Shown: positions 51,104 through 63,026, counted from the stretch's first letter. The stretch: 64,000 nt of DNA from Brasenia schreberi (GCA_036023115.1 JAYKKT010000087.1:13123864-13187863), one strand, 5' to 3'. The notes: generated by a model from the letters alone, not told the origin. Numbers and translations: made by a program.

Positions 51104-53037
51104 GGGTATCTAAGGGAGGTGTACCGGCACAAAAAGAAGCTTGGTGGTGGAGTGAAGTAGTACAAAATAAAATCAAGGCAAAGAGGGCATGTTACAAATT
51201 ACATTATGCTAAGAAAACTAGTGAAACTTTAGAAGCTTATAAGAAAGCAAAGAAGGAAGCAAAAAAGGCCGTTAGTGAAGCAAAAGCTAAGATTTGGGAT
51301 GACTTATATAAAAAACTCAACTCAAAAGAGGGTGAAAGAGATATTTTTAGGATAGCTAGGGCTAGAGATAAGAAAACTAAAGATCTTAATTATGTTAGAT
51401 GCATAAAAGACGAGGATGAAAAAATTCTAGTGGCAAATGATGATATAAGAAATAGATGGAAAAACTATTTTTATAATCTTATTAATGAAAGTAAAGATGT
51501 TAGTATTAGTTTAGGAGATTTAGCCAAGTCAGAAAAGTATATAAACCACAATTTCTACCGACGTATTCAAAAGAATGAAGTCAAAGAGGCTCTTAAACAT
51601 ATGAAGAGTGGTAAATCGGTAGGACCAGATAATATTCCTATAGAAGTTTGGAAAATACTAGGAGAAATAGGAATCACTTGGCTCACAAGACTATTTAATG
51701 AAATATGGAAAAACCAAAAGATGCCCGAGGAATGGAGAGCAAGTACACTTATACCCGTATATAAGAATAAGGGAGACATTCAAAATTGTGCGAATTATAA
51801 AGGTATCAAGTTAATGAGTCACACTATGAAATTATGGGAAAGAATTATCGAATGTAGGTTAAGACAAGTATCAAGTAAAACAGAGAACCAATTTGGATTT
51901 ATGCCAGGTAGATCTACTATTGAAGCGATTCACCTTTTGAGACGTCTTATGGAACATTTTAGAGCAAAAAAGAAAGACCTTCACATGATATTTATTGATC
52001 TAGAAAAAGCTTATGATAGGGTACCGAGGGAGGTTCTTTGGAGAACTTTGGAAAAAAGATGTATCCCATTGACATATATTAACCTTATAAGAGACATGTA
52101 TGATGGTGCAAAAACATGTGTGAGGACTCATGAAGGAACGACAGACTTCTTTGAAGTTAATATTGGGTTACATCAAGGATCAACTTTAAGTCCATACTTA
52201 TTTATAACGGTGATGGATGAGTTAACAAAACATATTCAAGATGAAGTACCTTGGTGTATGTTATTTGCAGATGACATTGTATTAGTGGAGGAGTCTAAGG
52301 AAAAAGTTAATAGAAAATTGGAACTATGGAGAGAAACATTAGAAAACAAAGGCCTCCAACTTAGTAGAACAAAGATAGAATATATGGAATGTAAGTTTGA
52401 TCATTTGGCTACTTCAGAGGACATAGAAATTAAAATTGGCACACATTGCATTCCCCAAAAGGAAACTTTTAAATACCTAGGATCAATTTTTCAAAGTGAT
52501 GGAAGAATTGATGGAGATGTTACACATAGAATTAATGTTGGTTGGTTAAAATGGAGAGGAGCATCAGGTATTCTTTGTGATAAGAAGATACCATTAAAAT
52601 TAAAAGGTAAATATTATAGAGCAGCAGTTAGGCCTGCCATGTTTTATGGTTCTGAGTGTTGGGCAGTTAATCATCAACATGTACAAAAGATGTCAGTGAC
52701 AGAAATGAAGATGTTGAGATGGATGAGTGGTCATACAAGAAAAGACCGTATACATAATGAGGTTATTAGAAACAAATTAGGAGTGGCACCAATAGAGGAT
52801 AAAATGAGAGAACATCGTTTAAGATGGTTTGGACATATAGAAAGAAGATCAAAAGAAGAACCTCTAAGAAGGTTAGAAAAACTAAATTTGGAAAGTATTA
52901 AAAGAGGTAGAGGACGACCACAAAAGTGTTGGAAAGAAACAATAAAGAATGATCTTGCTTATTGTGAGTTAACTGCTAACATGGCACACGATAGAGATCT
53001 GTGGAAACAAAGAATCCATGTAGCCGACCCCGTCTAG
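51097..53037 (+). pseudogene. RTE reverse transcriptase region (646 codons, frame-shifted from the endonuclease)
   Basis: A long frame holds all RT blocks: [73 protein letters not shown] and the catalytic FADD (52264-52275). Further on are [12 protein letters not shown] and the C-terminal [10 protein letters not shown] and [10 protein letters not shown]. The frame differs from the upstream one by a single base, apparently lost near 51090. In an active RTE both parts form one polyprotein. Confidence 0.93.
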
Positions 53038-53076
53038 TATGGGAAAAGGCTTAGTTGTTGTTGTTGTTGTTGTTGT

Positions 53077-53163
53077 ATTCTTTATTGTTTCTTTCCAACA
53101 CTTTTGTGGTCGTCCTCTACCTCTTTCAATACTTTCCAAATTTAGTTTTTCATACCTTCTTAC
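53077..53163 (-). mobile_element. Older reverse-strand RTE, right continuation
   Basis: After the repeated 23 bp it continues, on the reverse strand, with [20 protein letters not shown], so it joins the left piece at 49650-49794. It stops where the copia B LTR begins at 53164. Confidence 0.88.
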
Positions 53164-53551
53164 TGTTAATGTAATAGGGGCACGGGCCAGTAGGGCCCGT
53201 GCAGTCCTAGTAGAAAGGAGGTCCACTGGCCATTCCATTGGAAGCTCCAACGGCTACTGGCTGTTGGAGCTCCCAACGGCTAGTGCTAGCCAGCCAACAC
53301 TAGTGTATGTGTTGGCTCGTTGGGCCTTATTTTCACTACTTCCACCACCTTATGTTGTCTATAAATACTACTTCAATTCATTAATAAAGTATGCAGTCTT
53401 ATACTGCTTTTTGACTTGTTTTGTATATGTTTCCGCTCTTGTTTGGTATTCTTGAAGATCGGCATTCGGAATTGAATGCCATTTGGTTCTTGGCGACTTG
53501 GTAAACTTGATTCGTGCAACATCAACCTTCGATTATTGACAATTATTTACA
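53164..53551 (+). repeat. 5' LTR of copia B
   Basis: 388 bp, TGTTAATGTAATAGGGGC to ATTATTTACA, with a CTATAAATAC TATA-like box. Its start resembles the LTR of element A, so A and B belong to related families. Confidence 0.9.
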
Positions 53552-53802
53552 TGGTATCAGAGCCTCGGATTGAAGAAATCGGGTGCATTAGGAAGCATGC
53601 AATCAGTGCAAAATTTAAAGAATTTTACCAAACTTGAGGTTAGTTCATAATTTGTGATTTTTGCAAAATGGAAGGTAAAAATGAGTCATTTAGATGTATC
53701 CTAGATCCAAAATGCTACCAAAGTTGAGCTAGGACAATGAAAAAGTATTTTTTATCAAAGGATTTTTGAGATTACATTGATGGAACCATAAAGGAACCAA
53801 TT

Positions 53803-54219
53803 TTGAACATTGATGATTTAGACGATCATGAAATCGTCAAAGCTCATGAAAAATACAAGTTAGATTTAAAATTATGGGAAAAAATGAACGCAAAAATCAC
53901 ATGGAATATTTGCCAAAATGTGGATGAAAAGATTAGAAATAGGATTAGTGTATTTGAAAACACTTTTGAAACTTGGGAATATTTGAAAAAACTTCATTCT
54001 CAAGATGACTTTGTTTTTCAAATTGATTTAATGGAAAGAATGATAATGCTTAAACAAGGGAACCTAAGCATTAGAGACTACCATAATGATTTTTCGAAAT
54101 TATGGACTCAATTGAGAAGTTTTGACAAATTTGGAAATCTTCATAAATTAGATGAATTTCAAGAATTTCTAGACAACCAATACTTCTTTTTGTTTATGCG
54201 TGGGTTGAGAGATATTTGA
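53803..54219 (+). pseudogene. Copia B gag
   Basis: A 138-codon piece with the UBN2-type gag pattern: I-T-W-N-I-C, WEYLKKLHSQDD, MLKQGNLSIRDYHNDFSKLW and FLFMRGLRDI. A stop ends it before the zinc knuckle. Confidence 0.8.
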
Positions 54220-54274
54220 AAATATTAGATCAAACCTCATACATAGAAAACCTAGACCTAGAGGAGATTCCTTT

Positions 54275-55207
54275 TTGGCCGACCTTGTTATAGAGGAAAC
54301 AAGATTGAAAAACATGAATGTGGCTAAAGAAGCCGTGCTTAACGCATCAAAACCGGGAGTAAATTTGAAGACCTACAAGCCTCCGCATGCAAAGTATAAT
54401 GAAGGCATTTCAAAGAAGCCCATGGGACCGTGGCCCAACAAAGACACTATGTACCACTATTGCAAGGAAAATGGACACATCAAAACCACGCGTCCTTTAC
54501 TTCGGAGAAGAATTGGAAATGTGGGAGCTGTAGAAGAAGGGGGTGTCTTGCCCAACAACATCAAAGCATACATAGAAGAAATTTTCAAAGAAAAAGCAAG
54601 CATTTCCGAAAATGCTCTATCCACTTCTCAAGGTATGTCTTGGTTTTTAGATTTTGGTGCATCCTTTCATATGACACATAGTGAAGATTTTTTTATTAAT
54701 TCTTGTGAAACCATTGGAAAACATATATTTACGGCCGATGGAACAAAATTCCAAATCAAAAAATTAGAAAACCTTGAAAAGCAAAAAATTAAAATTCAAA
54801 ATGTAAGTTTTATACCTAAACTTAATTTAAATCTACTTTCGGTTGCTCAAATATGTGATAACAATTGTATAGTCACTTTCTCATCCAAACATTGTGTGGT
54901 GCAGGATCACCTATTGAAGAAGGTGATTGGTGATCAAGGCCATAGAGAAAGTGGACTATACAAAATGGACTATCTTGTTATGCTAAATTCCGGTTTTTGT
55001 AACATAACCCAAGATGCTACGTTATGGTATAAAAGACTTGAACACTTGGACTATCAAAAATTATGTAATATTCCTTTGATGAAAAGCATTAGAGAGAAAA
55101 ATTTTGAATGTAAAGATTGTATTCTTAGAAAAATGCATCATCTTCCTTTTGGAGAAAGAAACTATGTACCAAAGAAAGCTTTTGATTTAATACATTCGGA
55201 TGTTTGA
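54275..55207 (+). pseudogene. Copia B zinc knuckle, protease and GAG-pre-integrase
   Basis: The knuckle reads YHYCKENGHIKTTRP, with its first and last Cys replaced. The protease reads WFLDFGASFHMTH, with Ser of the DSG triad replaced by Phe. The pre-integrase LWYKRLEHLDYQKL with a CKDC pair follows, up to FDLIHSDV. The altered residues indicate decay. Confidence 0.88.
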
Positions 55208-55249
55208 GGCCCCGCGCCCGTTGTTTCTAAAGGAGGATTACAATACTAT

Positions 55250-56089
55250 GTGATTTTTGTGGATGACTTTACACGTTTTACATGGATATATCTATTAAAA
55301 CACAAATCCGAAGTATTTGAAAAATTTATAGTATTTTGTAATATGATAAAAAACCAATTTGGAGCAACCATTAAAATCTTTAGATCTGATTCGGGAGGAG
55401 AGTTCATGTCTAATGAATTTCACAAATTTATTGAAACTAATGGTATTATTCATAAAAAATCAAGAACTAAAACACCTCAACAAAATGGTTTAGCGAAAAG
55501 AAAACATTGGCATATTATTGAAACTTGTAGAACTATGCTAATTGCTAGTAAGGTTCCTAAATTCTTATGGACCGAAGCTACTCTTACCGCCGTATACCTT
55601 ATAAATAGAATGCCTTCATCAAACCTTGAGAATACTTCACCTTTCGAAAAATTATACATCTCTCCATATTATGAAAGACTTAGGGTTTTTGGATGTAGAT
55701 GTTTCGTGTATATGGATAAGAATAACAAATTGTCACCTAGAGCTATTGAATGTGTCTTCCTTGGTTATGGCATTGACAAGAAAGGATATCGGTGTTTTGA
55801 TCCCATAGAAGATAAATTGTACGCGTCCAAGGATGTAAAATTTTTTGAGAAAGATATTTATTATGAGTCCAAATCCTTGGAAAATTCGGAACCTTTCATT
55901 CCTCAAGATGTTTTTGAGCTAGAAGAAGATAATGATTGTGTCTCAGTAGATCATCAAGAAGATCATGTTGGAAACAATGACATTTCACACACCACTGTTG
56001 ATACTCGATCAATTGTCGAACCCTTCCCCTCACATTACAAGATTAGAACCCAGGGTTTTAAGACCTCCTTAGCGATTTGTGTCTTATGA
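55250..56089 (+). pseudogene. Copia B integrase
   Basis: FVDDFTRFTWIYLLKHKSE, then RSDSGGEF, TPQQNGLAKRKH and FLWTEATLTAVYLINRMPS give the D, D and downstream parts of the copia integrase core. The GYGIDKKGYRCFDP block follows. The frame is lost at about 56085 before RT. Confidence 0.9.
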
Positions 56090-57075
56090 ATCTTTTGAAC
56101 CACAACGAAGAAATTTGATTGCCACCCTTCGTCAAGTTAAAGAACCTAGATTCTATCATCAAGCTAAAGGTATTCCAGAATGGGAAAATGCTATGAAAGA
56201 TGAACTCAACGCCCTAGACAAGGCTCAAACATGGACAATTGCACCCATACCAAAAGATAAGTCATTGGATGTTGATGGGTATATAAAATCAAAACTCACA
56301 GCAATAGCCACATTGAAAGATAGCTAGACTAGTTGCTAAAGTTTATGCCCAAGAATATGGAATTGACTCTGATGAAACCTTTGCCCCAGTAGCTAGAATG
56401 ACCACAATTAGAATTCTCATAACCATTAGTGCAATTAAGCAATGGAATATATATCAACTTGATGTTAAGAATGCTTTCTTGAACGGTTACTTGAATGAAG
56501 AAGTCTACATGAGTCCTCCTCTTGGGGTCACTCTCCCTCCTTGTCATGCTCTTAAGTTACGAAAGGCTTTGTATGGTCTGAAACAAGCTCCAAAAGCTTG
56601 GTTTGATCAATTTTAAAAATTCATGCATTTGCATAATTTTGTGACTTGTTATACTGATACTGCATTGTTTGTTCGAAAAACACAATTTGGTATTGTTATT
56701 TTGCTTTTGTATATAGATGACATGATCATCACAAGAAGTGATGAAGTGGGAATTGTTGAAGTTAAACTTAATCAACATCACGAATTTGATATGAAAGACT
56801 TGGTTTTGCTGAATTACTTTTTGGGTATTGAGATAACAAAAAATAAGAGTGGATACTTTATGTCTCAAACAAAGTTTGCTAATGATATTATTGACATATC
56901 TGGTCTTACAAATACTAAGGTTATTGACACACCGGAAGTTCTAGGCACCAAACTACGCTCCACTGATGGTGAGAAATTAGATGACCCCACCCCTTATCGA
57001 CAGCTCATAGGTGCACTTACTTATCTCACCATTACTAGACCAGATATTTCTCATGCAGTACACACAGCCAGTTAA
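56079..57075 (+). pseudogene. Copia B reverse transcriptase, broken
   Basis: Pieces carry [66 protein letters not shown] (stop) and LLLYIDDMIITRSD with the catalytic YIDD at 56710-56721. At least two frame breaks. Confidence 0.9.
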
Positions 57076-57102
57076 TTTCAACAGGCACCCACTTCTGTTC
57101 AT

Positions 57103-57652
57103 ATGAGTGTTATCTTGCGCATTATTAGATATATTAGAAACACTGCCCACAAGGGGGTTCTCTTAACTTCTTCTTCATCTTTTGATTTATCTATATATAC
57201 AAATGCTGATTGGGGTGAAGATGTCAACAATAGACACACTACGACTGGTTTTTGTGTGTTTTTAGGTGAATCTCTTGTTTCCTGGAAGTGCAAAAAGCAA
57301 CAGAAAGTGTCCCTCCTCCACAAAAGCTGAATATCGAGCCATAGCTACATCTGCGATGGAGATTTCGTGGATCACAGCCCTTCTAGCAGACATGAGAGTG
57401 AATGTACAACACCCTGCCATCCAGTACTGTGACAACAAAAGCGTCATGTACATTACATGCAACAACACTTTTCATGAGCGGACCAAACATATCGAGATAG
57501 ATTGTCACTTTGTTCTTGAAGAATGCCTCCATAAGAAGATCTCACTTTGTTATGTCACATCTGAGATGCAGCTCGCAGACTTCTTCACCAAATCCCTTTC
57601 AGCTTCTCGATTTCAGTTTTTGTTAGACAAACTTTCAGTGTATACCCCGTAA
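57103..57652 (+). pseudogene. Copia B RNase H, broken
   Basis: TNADWGEDVNNRHTTTGFCV, then after a frameshift SSTKAEYRAIATSAME, YCDNKSVMYI, HERTKHIEIDCHFV and MQLADFFTKSLS. It ends just before the polypurine tract. Confidence 0.88.
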
Positions 57653-57665
57653 GTTTGAGGGAGGG

Positions 57666-57830
57666 TGTTAATGTAATAGGGGCACGGGCCAATAGGGCCC
57701 GTGCAGTCCTAGCAGAAAGGAGGGCCTTGGAAGTAGCCGTTGGAGCTCCCAACGGCTAGTGCTGGCCGACCAGCACTAGTGTATGTGTTGGCCCTTTGGC
57801 CTTATTTTCACTACTTATTTTCACTACTAT
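57666..57830 (+). repeat. Truncated 3' LTR of copia B
   Basis: Colinear with the 5' LTR only as far as TTATTTTCACTACT (about 57812). Then a copy of TATTTTCACTACT repeats and unrelated sequence starts, a typical rearrangement breakpoint. Confidence 0.82.
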
Positions 57831-58122
57831 TTTCATTTGCATATAAGTCTAAACCAGAATATGGCCTGAAAGCAGCCAAAGGGAAAACACTTCTTTATGA
57901 TTCATAAACTAAACTAATATGGGGAAGAAAGAAAGAATATAAAGAAACCCCATTACAAGACCATCAGAATTTAGAGGGTTTGAGGATTTTAGCCAAGATG
58001 CCAAACTCCATTATGCTAAAGGAGAAAAGCTTTACATTAAACATGCAAAAACCCGTGTTATAGTTGCAGACTATTAAATCAAATTGCTCAAACTGCAAGG
58101 ACTGGAGCGAGCGATTAGTCTT

Positions 58123-58519
58123 TCACAATTTCAAGCCTGAATGTATCGCAACAACACCCCCAACAAGATTTTCATACTGGACATCTTGGAACCCTGCATC
58201 AGCAATCATCGACACAAACTTTTCCTGTTGGAAAATAACCAGAAACCCAAAGGATAAAGAATCAGCCGACATATTCGTCTGTCAGGAAAATGCTATATCA
58301 AGGTTTTACTCTCTCATTTCATACACGGTTGCAGATAAATGCTATCAAAATGATTCATCTACCCAAGCCCATAAGTTACCCTGGATCCAATTTACATTTC
58401 TATTGAGTCAAGCTATTCAAATACCTGCAAATAATAAACCCACAAAAGTTATAGCAACTCACCTGAGGAGGAAAGCGCCGGATGCTCTCGACCAAATACT
58501 GGTATGAATCTCGATCACT
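58123..58519 (-). pseudogene. COQ5: 3' end of COQ5 (2-methoxy-6-polyprenyl-1,4-benzoquinol methylase) buried in the retroelement nest
   Basis: Reverse strand. The penultimate exon part (58519-58463) reads SDRDSYQYLVESIRRFPPQ, then a GTGAGT donor, a 238-bp intron (58462-58225) with CCAACAG acceptor, and the last exon (58224-58123). That exon has EKFVSMIADAGF and YENLVGGVVAIHSGLKL before TGA. These are the conserved end residues of plant mitochondrial COQ5, the C-methyltransferase of ubiquinone synthesis. The exon is cut at about 58520 by reverse-strand RTE sequence and no other COQ5 exon is seen. Intron retention shows it is a genomic DNA piece, not a processed copy. Bases 57836-58122 are likely its 3' UTR. 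Confidence 0.88.
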
Positions 58520-58524
58520 CGTTT

Positions 58525-59482
58525 TTTGAATATTGTATTGACTATAAAGAGATCAAATGCCATAGCAAAATTTAAAATCTCCCTACATTCCTCATTTATA
58601 TCCCCAAAACCAAAGTTTCCATGAATCCCTTGATATCCTAATGCCTCTTTATCGACATGTCCATTTAAGTCTCCTCCTAAACAAATCATCTCCCCTTGTG
58701 AAATCTTTTGAATTACCTTATCTAACTCTTCTTAAAAAGTTGTCTTTATACTATCTTCTAGTCCTACTTGGGGTGCGTAAGCACAAACTATATTCAAAAC
58801 CTCTATTCCTAACACTAATTTCAACATCATGATTCGGTCACTGTATCATTGTATGTCTACTACACTATCCTTTAAATGTTTATTTATGATAATACCAACT
58901 CCGTTTCGAGCCTTTTCTTTACCTGAGTACCATAATTTAAAACATGTATCCTCTATCTCCTTTGTTTTTTCTCCAACCCATTTGGTCTCTTGTAAACATA
59001 GAATATGATTCTTTCTCCGAATCATAGTATCTACCACCTCCATTAGCTTACCGGATAATGTTTCAATATTCCAAGAACCAATACGAATCTTATTATCAAG
59101 GACTAGCTTCCTTATCCCCCGCATCCGTCCATAATCAAAATGCGGAGACCCTCTCTGCAAATTATTCACTACATTCGGGCGGCAATGTAGCGGGACTAAC
59201 TTCTTTACCCACACCCGTTCATGATGTTGGAACCCTCTATGCAATTGATTCACTACATTTGGGTGAAAATGTAGTAGTCCTTGCTTACTTATTACTGCAT
59301 TCGGGCTCTACAGCACGTCGCTAGGCGGGGACGTCTCAAAGCAATACTCATAATTTTTGTAATCCATGTTATAAAAATCCGACGAAGTTTTACGTTACTG
59401 TTGGAAGCCTAACACAACCCTCCTCCTTTATCCGGGCTTGGGACCGACAATGCAAGGTTGATCCCTTAGATGGGCAGAGTTT
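58525..59482 (-). mobile_element. Older reverse-strand RTE, 5' half
   Basis: Reverse-strand endonuclease motifs (RIGSWNIETLSG, CLQETKWVG, ICLGGDLNGHVD, FDLFIVNTIFKK) and the complete 5' UTR, with both stem-loops, end at GGGCAGAGTT (about 59482). It probably belongs with the 3' pieces at 49650-49794 and 53077-53163. The RT part between them is missing. Confidence 0.88.
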
Positions 59483-61798
59483 AGAGTCATGCACTAAAAC
59501 ACCTCAACAAAATGGCTTGGCTGAAAGGAAACATAGACATATTATAGAAAGTTAGAAACATGTCGAACTATGTTAATTGCCAGTAATGTTCCTTTTATGG
59601 GCAGAAGCTACTCTTACTGCAGTTTATCTTATAAATAGAATGCCTTCATCCAATCTTGAAAATATTTCACCTTTTGAAAAATTATATAATATTTCTTCCT
59701 AGTTTTTTTATGTACATATTTTGTGTATACAAAAAAAAAATGATAAATTGTCTCCTAGGGCTATTTAAAAATTTTGATTCCACTGTTGATTAAAATTTAA
59801 AAATTGTCTTGGCTATGAAATAGACAAGAAAGGTTATAGGTGTTTTGATCTAATTGATGACAAATTATATGTTTCTAAGGATGTAAATTTTTTTGAGAAC
59901 GATGCCTACTATAAGTCTAAATCCTTAGAAAATTATGAATCTTCCATATCTCAAGATTTCTTTGATTTAGAATAAGACGATGATTGTGACTCTATAGAGG
60001 ATAATTCTCTTAAGAATAGTGATGTTCCGAATACAACTGTTGATTCCCAATCCATTGTTGAACCCTTTCCATTACATTATACATGACGTCATAGAGAACC
60101 TGATGACACATGTCTAGAACCTAGGGTCTCAAAACCTCCCAATGTTTTGTTTTCTATGAATCTTTTGAACCCCAACGTAAAAACTTGATTGCAACTCTTC
60201 ATCAAGTTAAAGAATCCAAGTTTTATCATCAAGCTAAAAGTATTCTAAAATGTGAAGATGCTATGAGGGATGAACTTAATGCCCTAGACAAAGCTCAGAC
60301 ATGGACAGTTGCACCCATACCAAAGGATAAGAAGGTTATTGGATGTCGATGAGTCTACAAAATCAAAACTCATAGAAACGGTCATATTGAGAGATATAAA
60401 GTCAGACTGGTTACAAAGGGTTATGCCCAAGAATATGGAATTGATTATGATGAAACATTTGCCTTGGTTTCTAGGATGACCACAATTAGAATTCTCATAA
60501 CCTTAGTACCATTAGGAAATGAGATATATATCAACTTGATGTTAAAAATGCTTTTCTGAAAGGTTATTTGACTCAAGAAGTTTATATGACTCCTCCTCCT
60601 GGTTTTAATGTTCCTCATGGTCATGCTGTTAAATTGTAAAAGGCCTTGTATGGTTTGAAACAAGCTCCTAGAGCTTTCGGATGAAAGGTCGTAGCAAAAA
60701 TCCTTTTAGAAAAGGCTTTCTCAGAGGCAAAGTCGATATCAGACTACTCCTTTCATCTGCAAAGCATAAAAATACATGACATACTTCTGGGCTTCAAATC
60801 TATATCGTTGATAACATTATATTTTGGAGCTACCAAATAACTCTCTTGTAAAAGAATTTTCTCAAATATTATGCAAAAGTGAGTTCGAGATGTCCATGAC
60901 GTAGTGAGTTCAACTTCTTCTACTGACTGCTAAATCAAGGCAAACAATAGCAGGCGAACTTACATAAACCAATCCAAGTATTGCAAGGAGTTACTCAATG
61001 AAGTTTGAATGGACAATGCTGGGCATATGGCTACTCCTAATGGGCACCTTGCCATTTGGACAAGGACGAAGGAAGTAACCCTAGGAATTACAAAATATAG
61101 AGGTATGATTGGCTCAGCCTCTTTATCTCACTACAAGTAGGCTCTTGATATAATATTTAATGTGGTGTATGTGTGCTAGATATCAAGCTAATCCTAAAGA
61201 ATCACATTTTTGTGTCAGTCAGAAATAATAATTATGAAATGACTCTTATAGGCACACGTCACAAAACAGGGTTCGTGGTACCTCTAAGTGAGTGTTCTCT
61301 ACGCGTAGCCTTATCGGGGTATTCCGATTCTTGATTTTGCTAGATGCAAAAATGGATAAAGAAGACCACTAGCATGGGACATGCCACTTGCGTTGAAGCT
61401 CACTAGTTTCTTGGCATAGCAAGAAACAAAAATAATAGGAGATTACATACCTGGTTGCCGAATATGTTAACTAGGAGTATTGCTGTGCTCAAATCACTTT
61501 AGACGAAGCAACAACTCTTGGACCATACGGTCTCAGAGCCTGATCACATCCCCATATGACGTGGATACTACCAAGGTAATTAACTTGTCTAAAAATCTCA
61601 TTCTGCATTCCAGAACCAAACACATTGAAGTGGATTGTCATTTTATTCGTGAAGAATGTATGAACAAGAAGATAATACTGTGTTATGTTACATCAGAGAT
61701 GCAGCTAGCTAATTTCTTCACCAAATCTCTCTCAGCCACACATTTTTAGTTTTTATTGGACAAACTATCCGTATATACACCGTTAGTTTGAGGGGGGT
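59483..61798 (+). pseudogene. Copia A integrase to RNase H, with a SIRE-like middle
   Basis: The start parallels copia B (integrase TPQQNGLAERKH-type at about 59500, RT start at about 60240, KQAPRA at about 60660). From about 60670 to 61600 the traces are SIRE-like: GFLRGKVD, LQIYIVDNIIF, QSKYCKELL, KYRGMIGS, SWHSKKQNS. From about 61600 (HSRTKHIE) it returns to the B-type end (CYVTSEMQLANFFTKSLSA). Stops occur throughout. Confidence 0.8.
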
Positions 61799-62143
61799 TG
61801 TTAATGTAATAGGGTGGCACGGGCCATTAGGCCCTGTGCACCATTTTGATATGGCCCAGGGCCAATAGCCGTTGGAGTCCAATGGCTAGTGCTGGCCGGC
61901 CAACACTAGTAGTTAAGTTCTTCATTTTGGCCTCCAATGTACATCTTGTAACTCTATAAATACTCTAAAACACAATGAACAAAATATGATGTCATCGTTA
62001 ACTTTTGCTTTGTGTTTGGTTGCTTTCGCTCTCTTAATTGATATATTTTAGTTTGACACCAATACTCGGGTGACTTGGAATCTTGGCGATTTGTCGAAGT
62101 TGCATCGTGAGCATCAACCTTCGATCATTAACATCAATTTACA
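61799..62143 (+). repeat. 3' LTR of copia element A
   Basis: 345 bp, colinear with the left LTR and with few differences. Preceded by the G-rich polypurine tract. Confidence 0.9.
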
Positions 62144-62804
62144 CAACCCATGTCCAACAAATATGATTAGAAGTCCTAATTGGTCGACCATCTGGCACAT
62201 TATAAGTCCATGGTGACTTTACAACAATGCAACTCTGTACAAGGTAATTCCAATCATCTTCTCAGGAGCAACAAGAGTCTATGGGCCATGTGTTCAGTTA
62301 GAAGAAGACTATATGGTGCTAAAAGCCCTGCTAGCATATACCACAATCTTAGGCTGCAGTTTCCCAATGCAGTCATCATCTCACAATCAGTATTATCCAT
62401 ATCGCACTGTATCATATTGTGGGCATTGTATCGTAAAAGCCCATTTATCGTGTTGTATCGTATAGGTGGCTATCTCTCTTGATTCTTTTTATATTCTTGA
62501 CTTGATACATCCATATTTGGGTGTTTTTATATCTTGACGATTTCACCAACATATCACCATTTTATGACTTGGCCGATTCAACATTCAAGCATCAACAAAT
62601 ATTTACAATGGAAAGGAGGTCCCATTTTAAATAAAATGTTGTCTGAGGCCTTATTTTCAAGACAAAACTTTCAATGGTATTCAATCCATTAGAAGTATCT
62701 TCACAAATGGATGTGGGACAAATCTTTGAATGCTTGTTGAGGTTAGTAGCTAAGGGATACAATCAGTTATAGTTGACCATGATTTTGAAAAATTTAGTAA
62801 GGTA
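62144..62804. other. DNA right of copia A, no gene recognised
   Basis: Flank of the copia A insertion. A 100-codon frame at 62180-62482 has no known motif. A segment at about 62490-62610 resembles LTR-leader sequence but could not be assigned. Confidence 0.4.
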
Positions 62805-62820
62805 TAATTAGTTTGGAATA

Positions 62821-63026
62821 ACTCCGCCCATGTAAGGGATCACCCTTGCATGGCCGGTCCCAAGCCCAGATAAAGGAGGAGGATTGTGTTAGGCTTCCGA
62901 CAACCAACATAAAACTTTGTCGGACTTATTTACCATGGATTTTACAAATTATTATAGGGCTTTGTAAAAACAAAGAATTCATGTAGATGACCCCATCTAG
63001 TATGACAAAAGGCTTAATAGTTGTTG
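62821..63026 (+). mobile_element. RTE-derived mini-element, 206 bp, with target duplication
   Basis: It runs from ACTCCGCCCATGTAAGG to AATAGTTGTTG. TAATTAGTTTGGAATA flanks it exactly at 62805-62820 and 63027-63042. Its first roughly 150 bp match the RTE 5' UTR and its last roughly 75 bp match the RTE 3' end, with the coding region absent. It has the same structure as the copy at 20773-20980. Confidence 0.92.

Larger units (their letters stand above)
49795..53076 (+). mobile_element. Nearly full-length RTE-clade LINE, 3.28 kb
   Basis: It runs from the 5' end TCCGCCCATGTAAGG through a roughly 260-bp 5' UTR, an AP-endonuclease and a reverse transcriptase to a (TTG)n tail. An exact 23-bp target duplication (49772-49794 and 53077-53099) brackets it. 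It inserted into another RTE in opposite orientation. One in-frame stop and one frameshift disrupt coding, so it is close to but not intact. Confidence 0.93.
53164..57835 (+). mobile_element. Copia element B, lacking most of its 3' LTR
   Basis: The 5' LTR (53164-53551) is followed by primer site TGGTATCAGAGCC. The internal order is gag, protease, integrase, RT and RNase H, then polypurine tract TTGAGGGAGGG and a 3' LTR start at 57666 that ends after about 150 bp. It inserted into the older reverse-strand RTE. Frame breaks occur at about 54219, 55207, 56085, 56327, 56616, 57075 and 57320. Confidence 0.92.
49112..62143 (+). mobile_element. Copia element A (13 kb, expanded by nested insertions)
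   Basis: LTRs at 49112-49464 and 61799-62143 are close relatives, both starting TGTTAATGTAATAGGGTGGC and ending ATCAATTTACA. The flanking pentamers CAACT and CAACC are a probable target duplication with one change. A primer site TGGTATCATAGC follows the left LTR and a polypurine tract (TTGAGGGGGG) precedes the right one. Only about 185 bp of gag leader (49465-49649) and the integrase-to-RNase H part (59483-61798) remain. Between them lie two RTE elements, copia B and a COQ5 fragment. Confidence 0.85.

Noticed and set aside
58064..58507. 147-codon + strand open frame
   Set aside because: It lies antisense to the two COQ5 exons and their intron; the reverse-strand reading gives conserved COQ5 residues and correct splice sites, so the + frame is a shadow.
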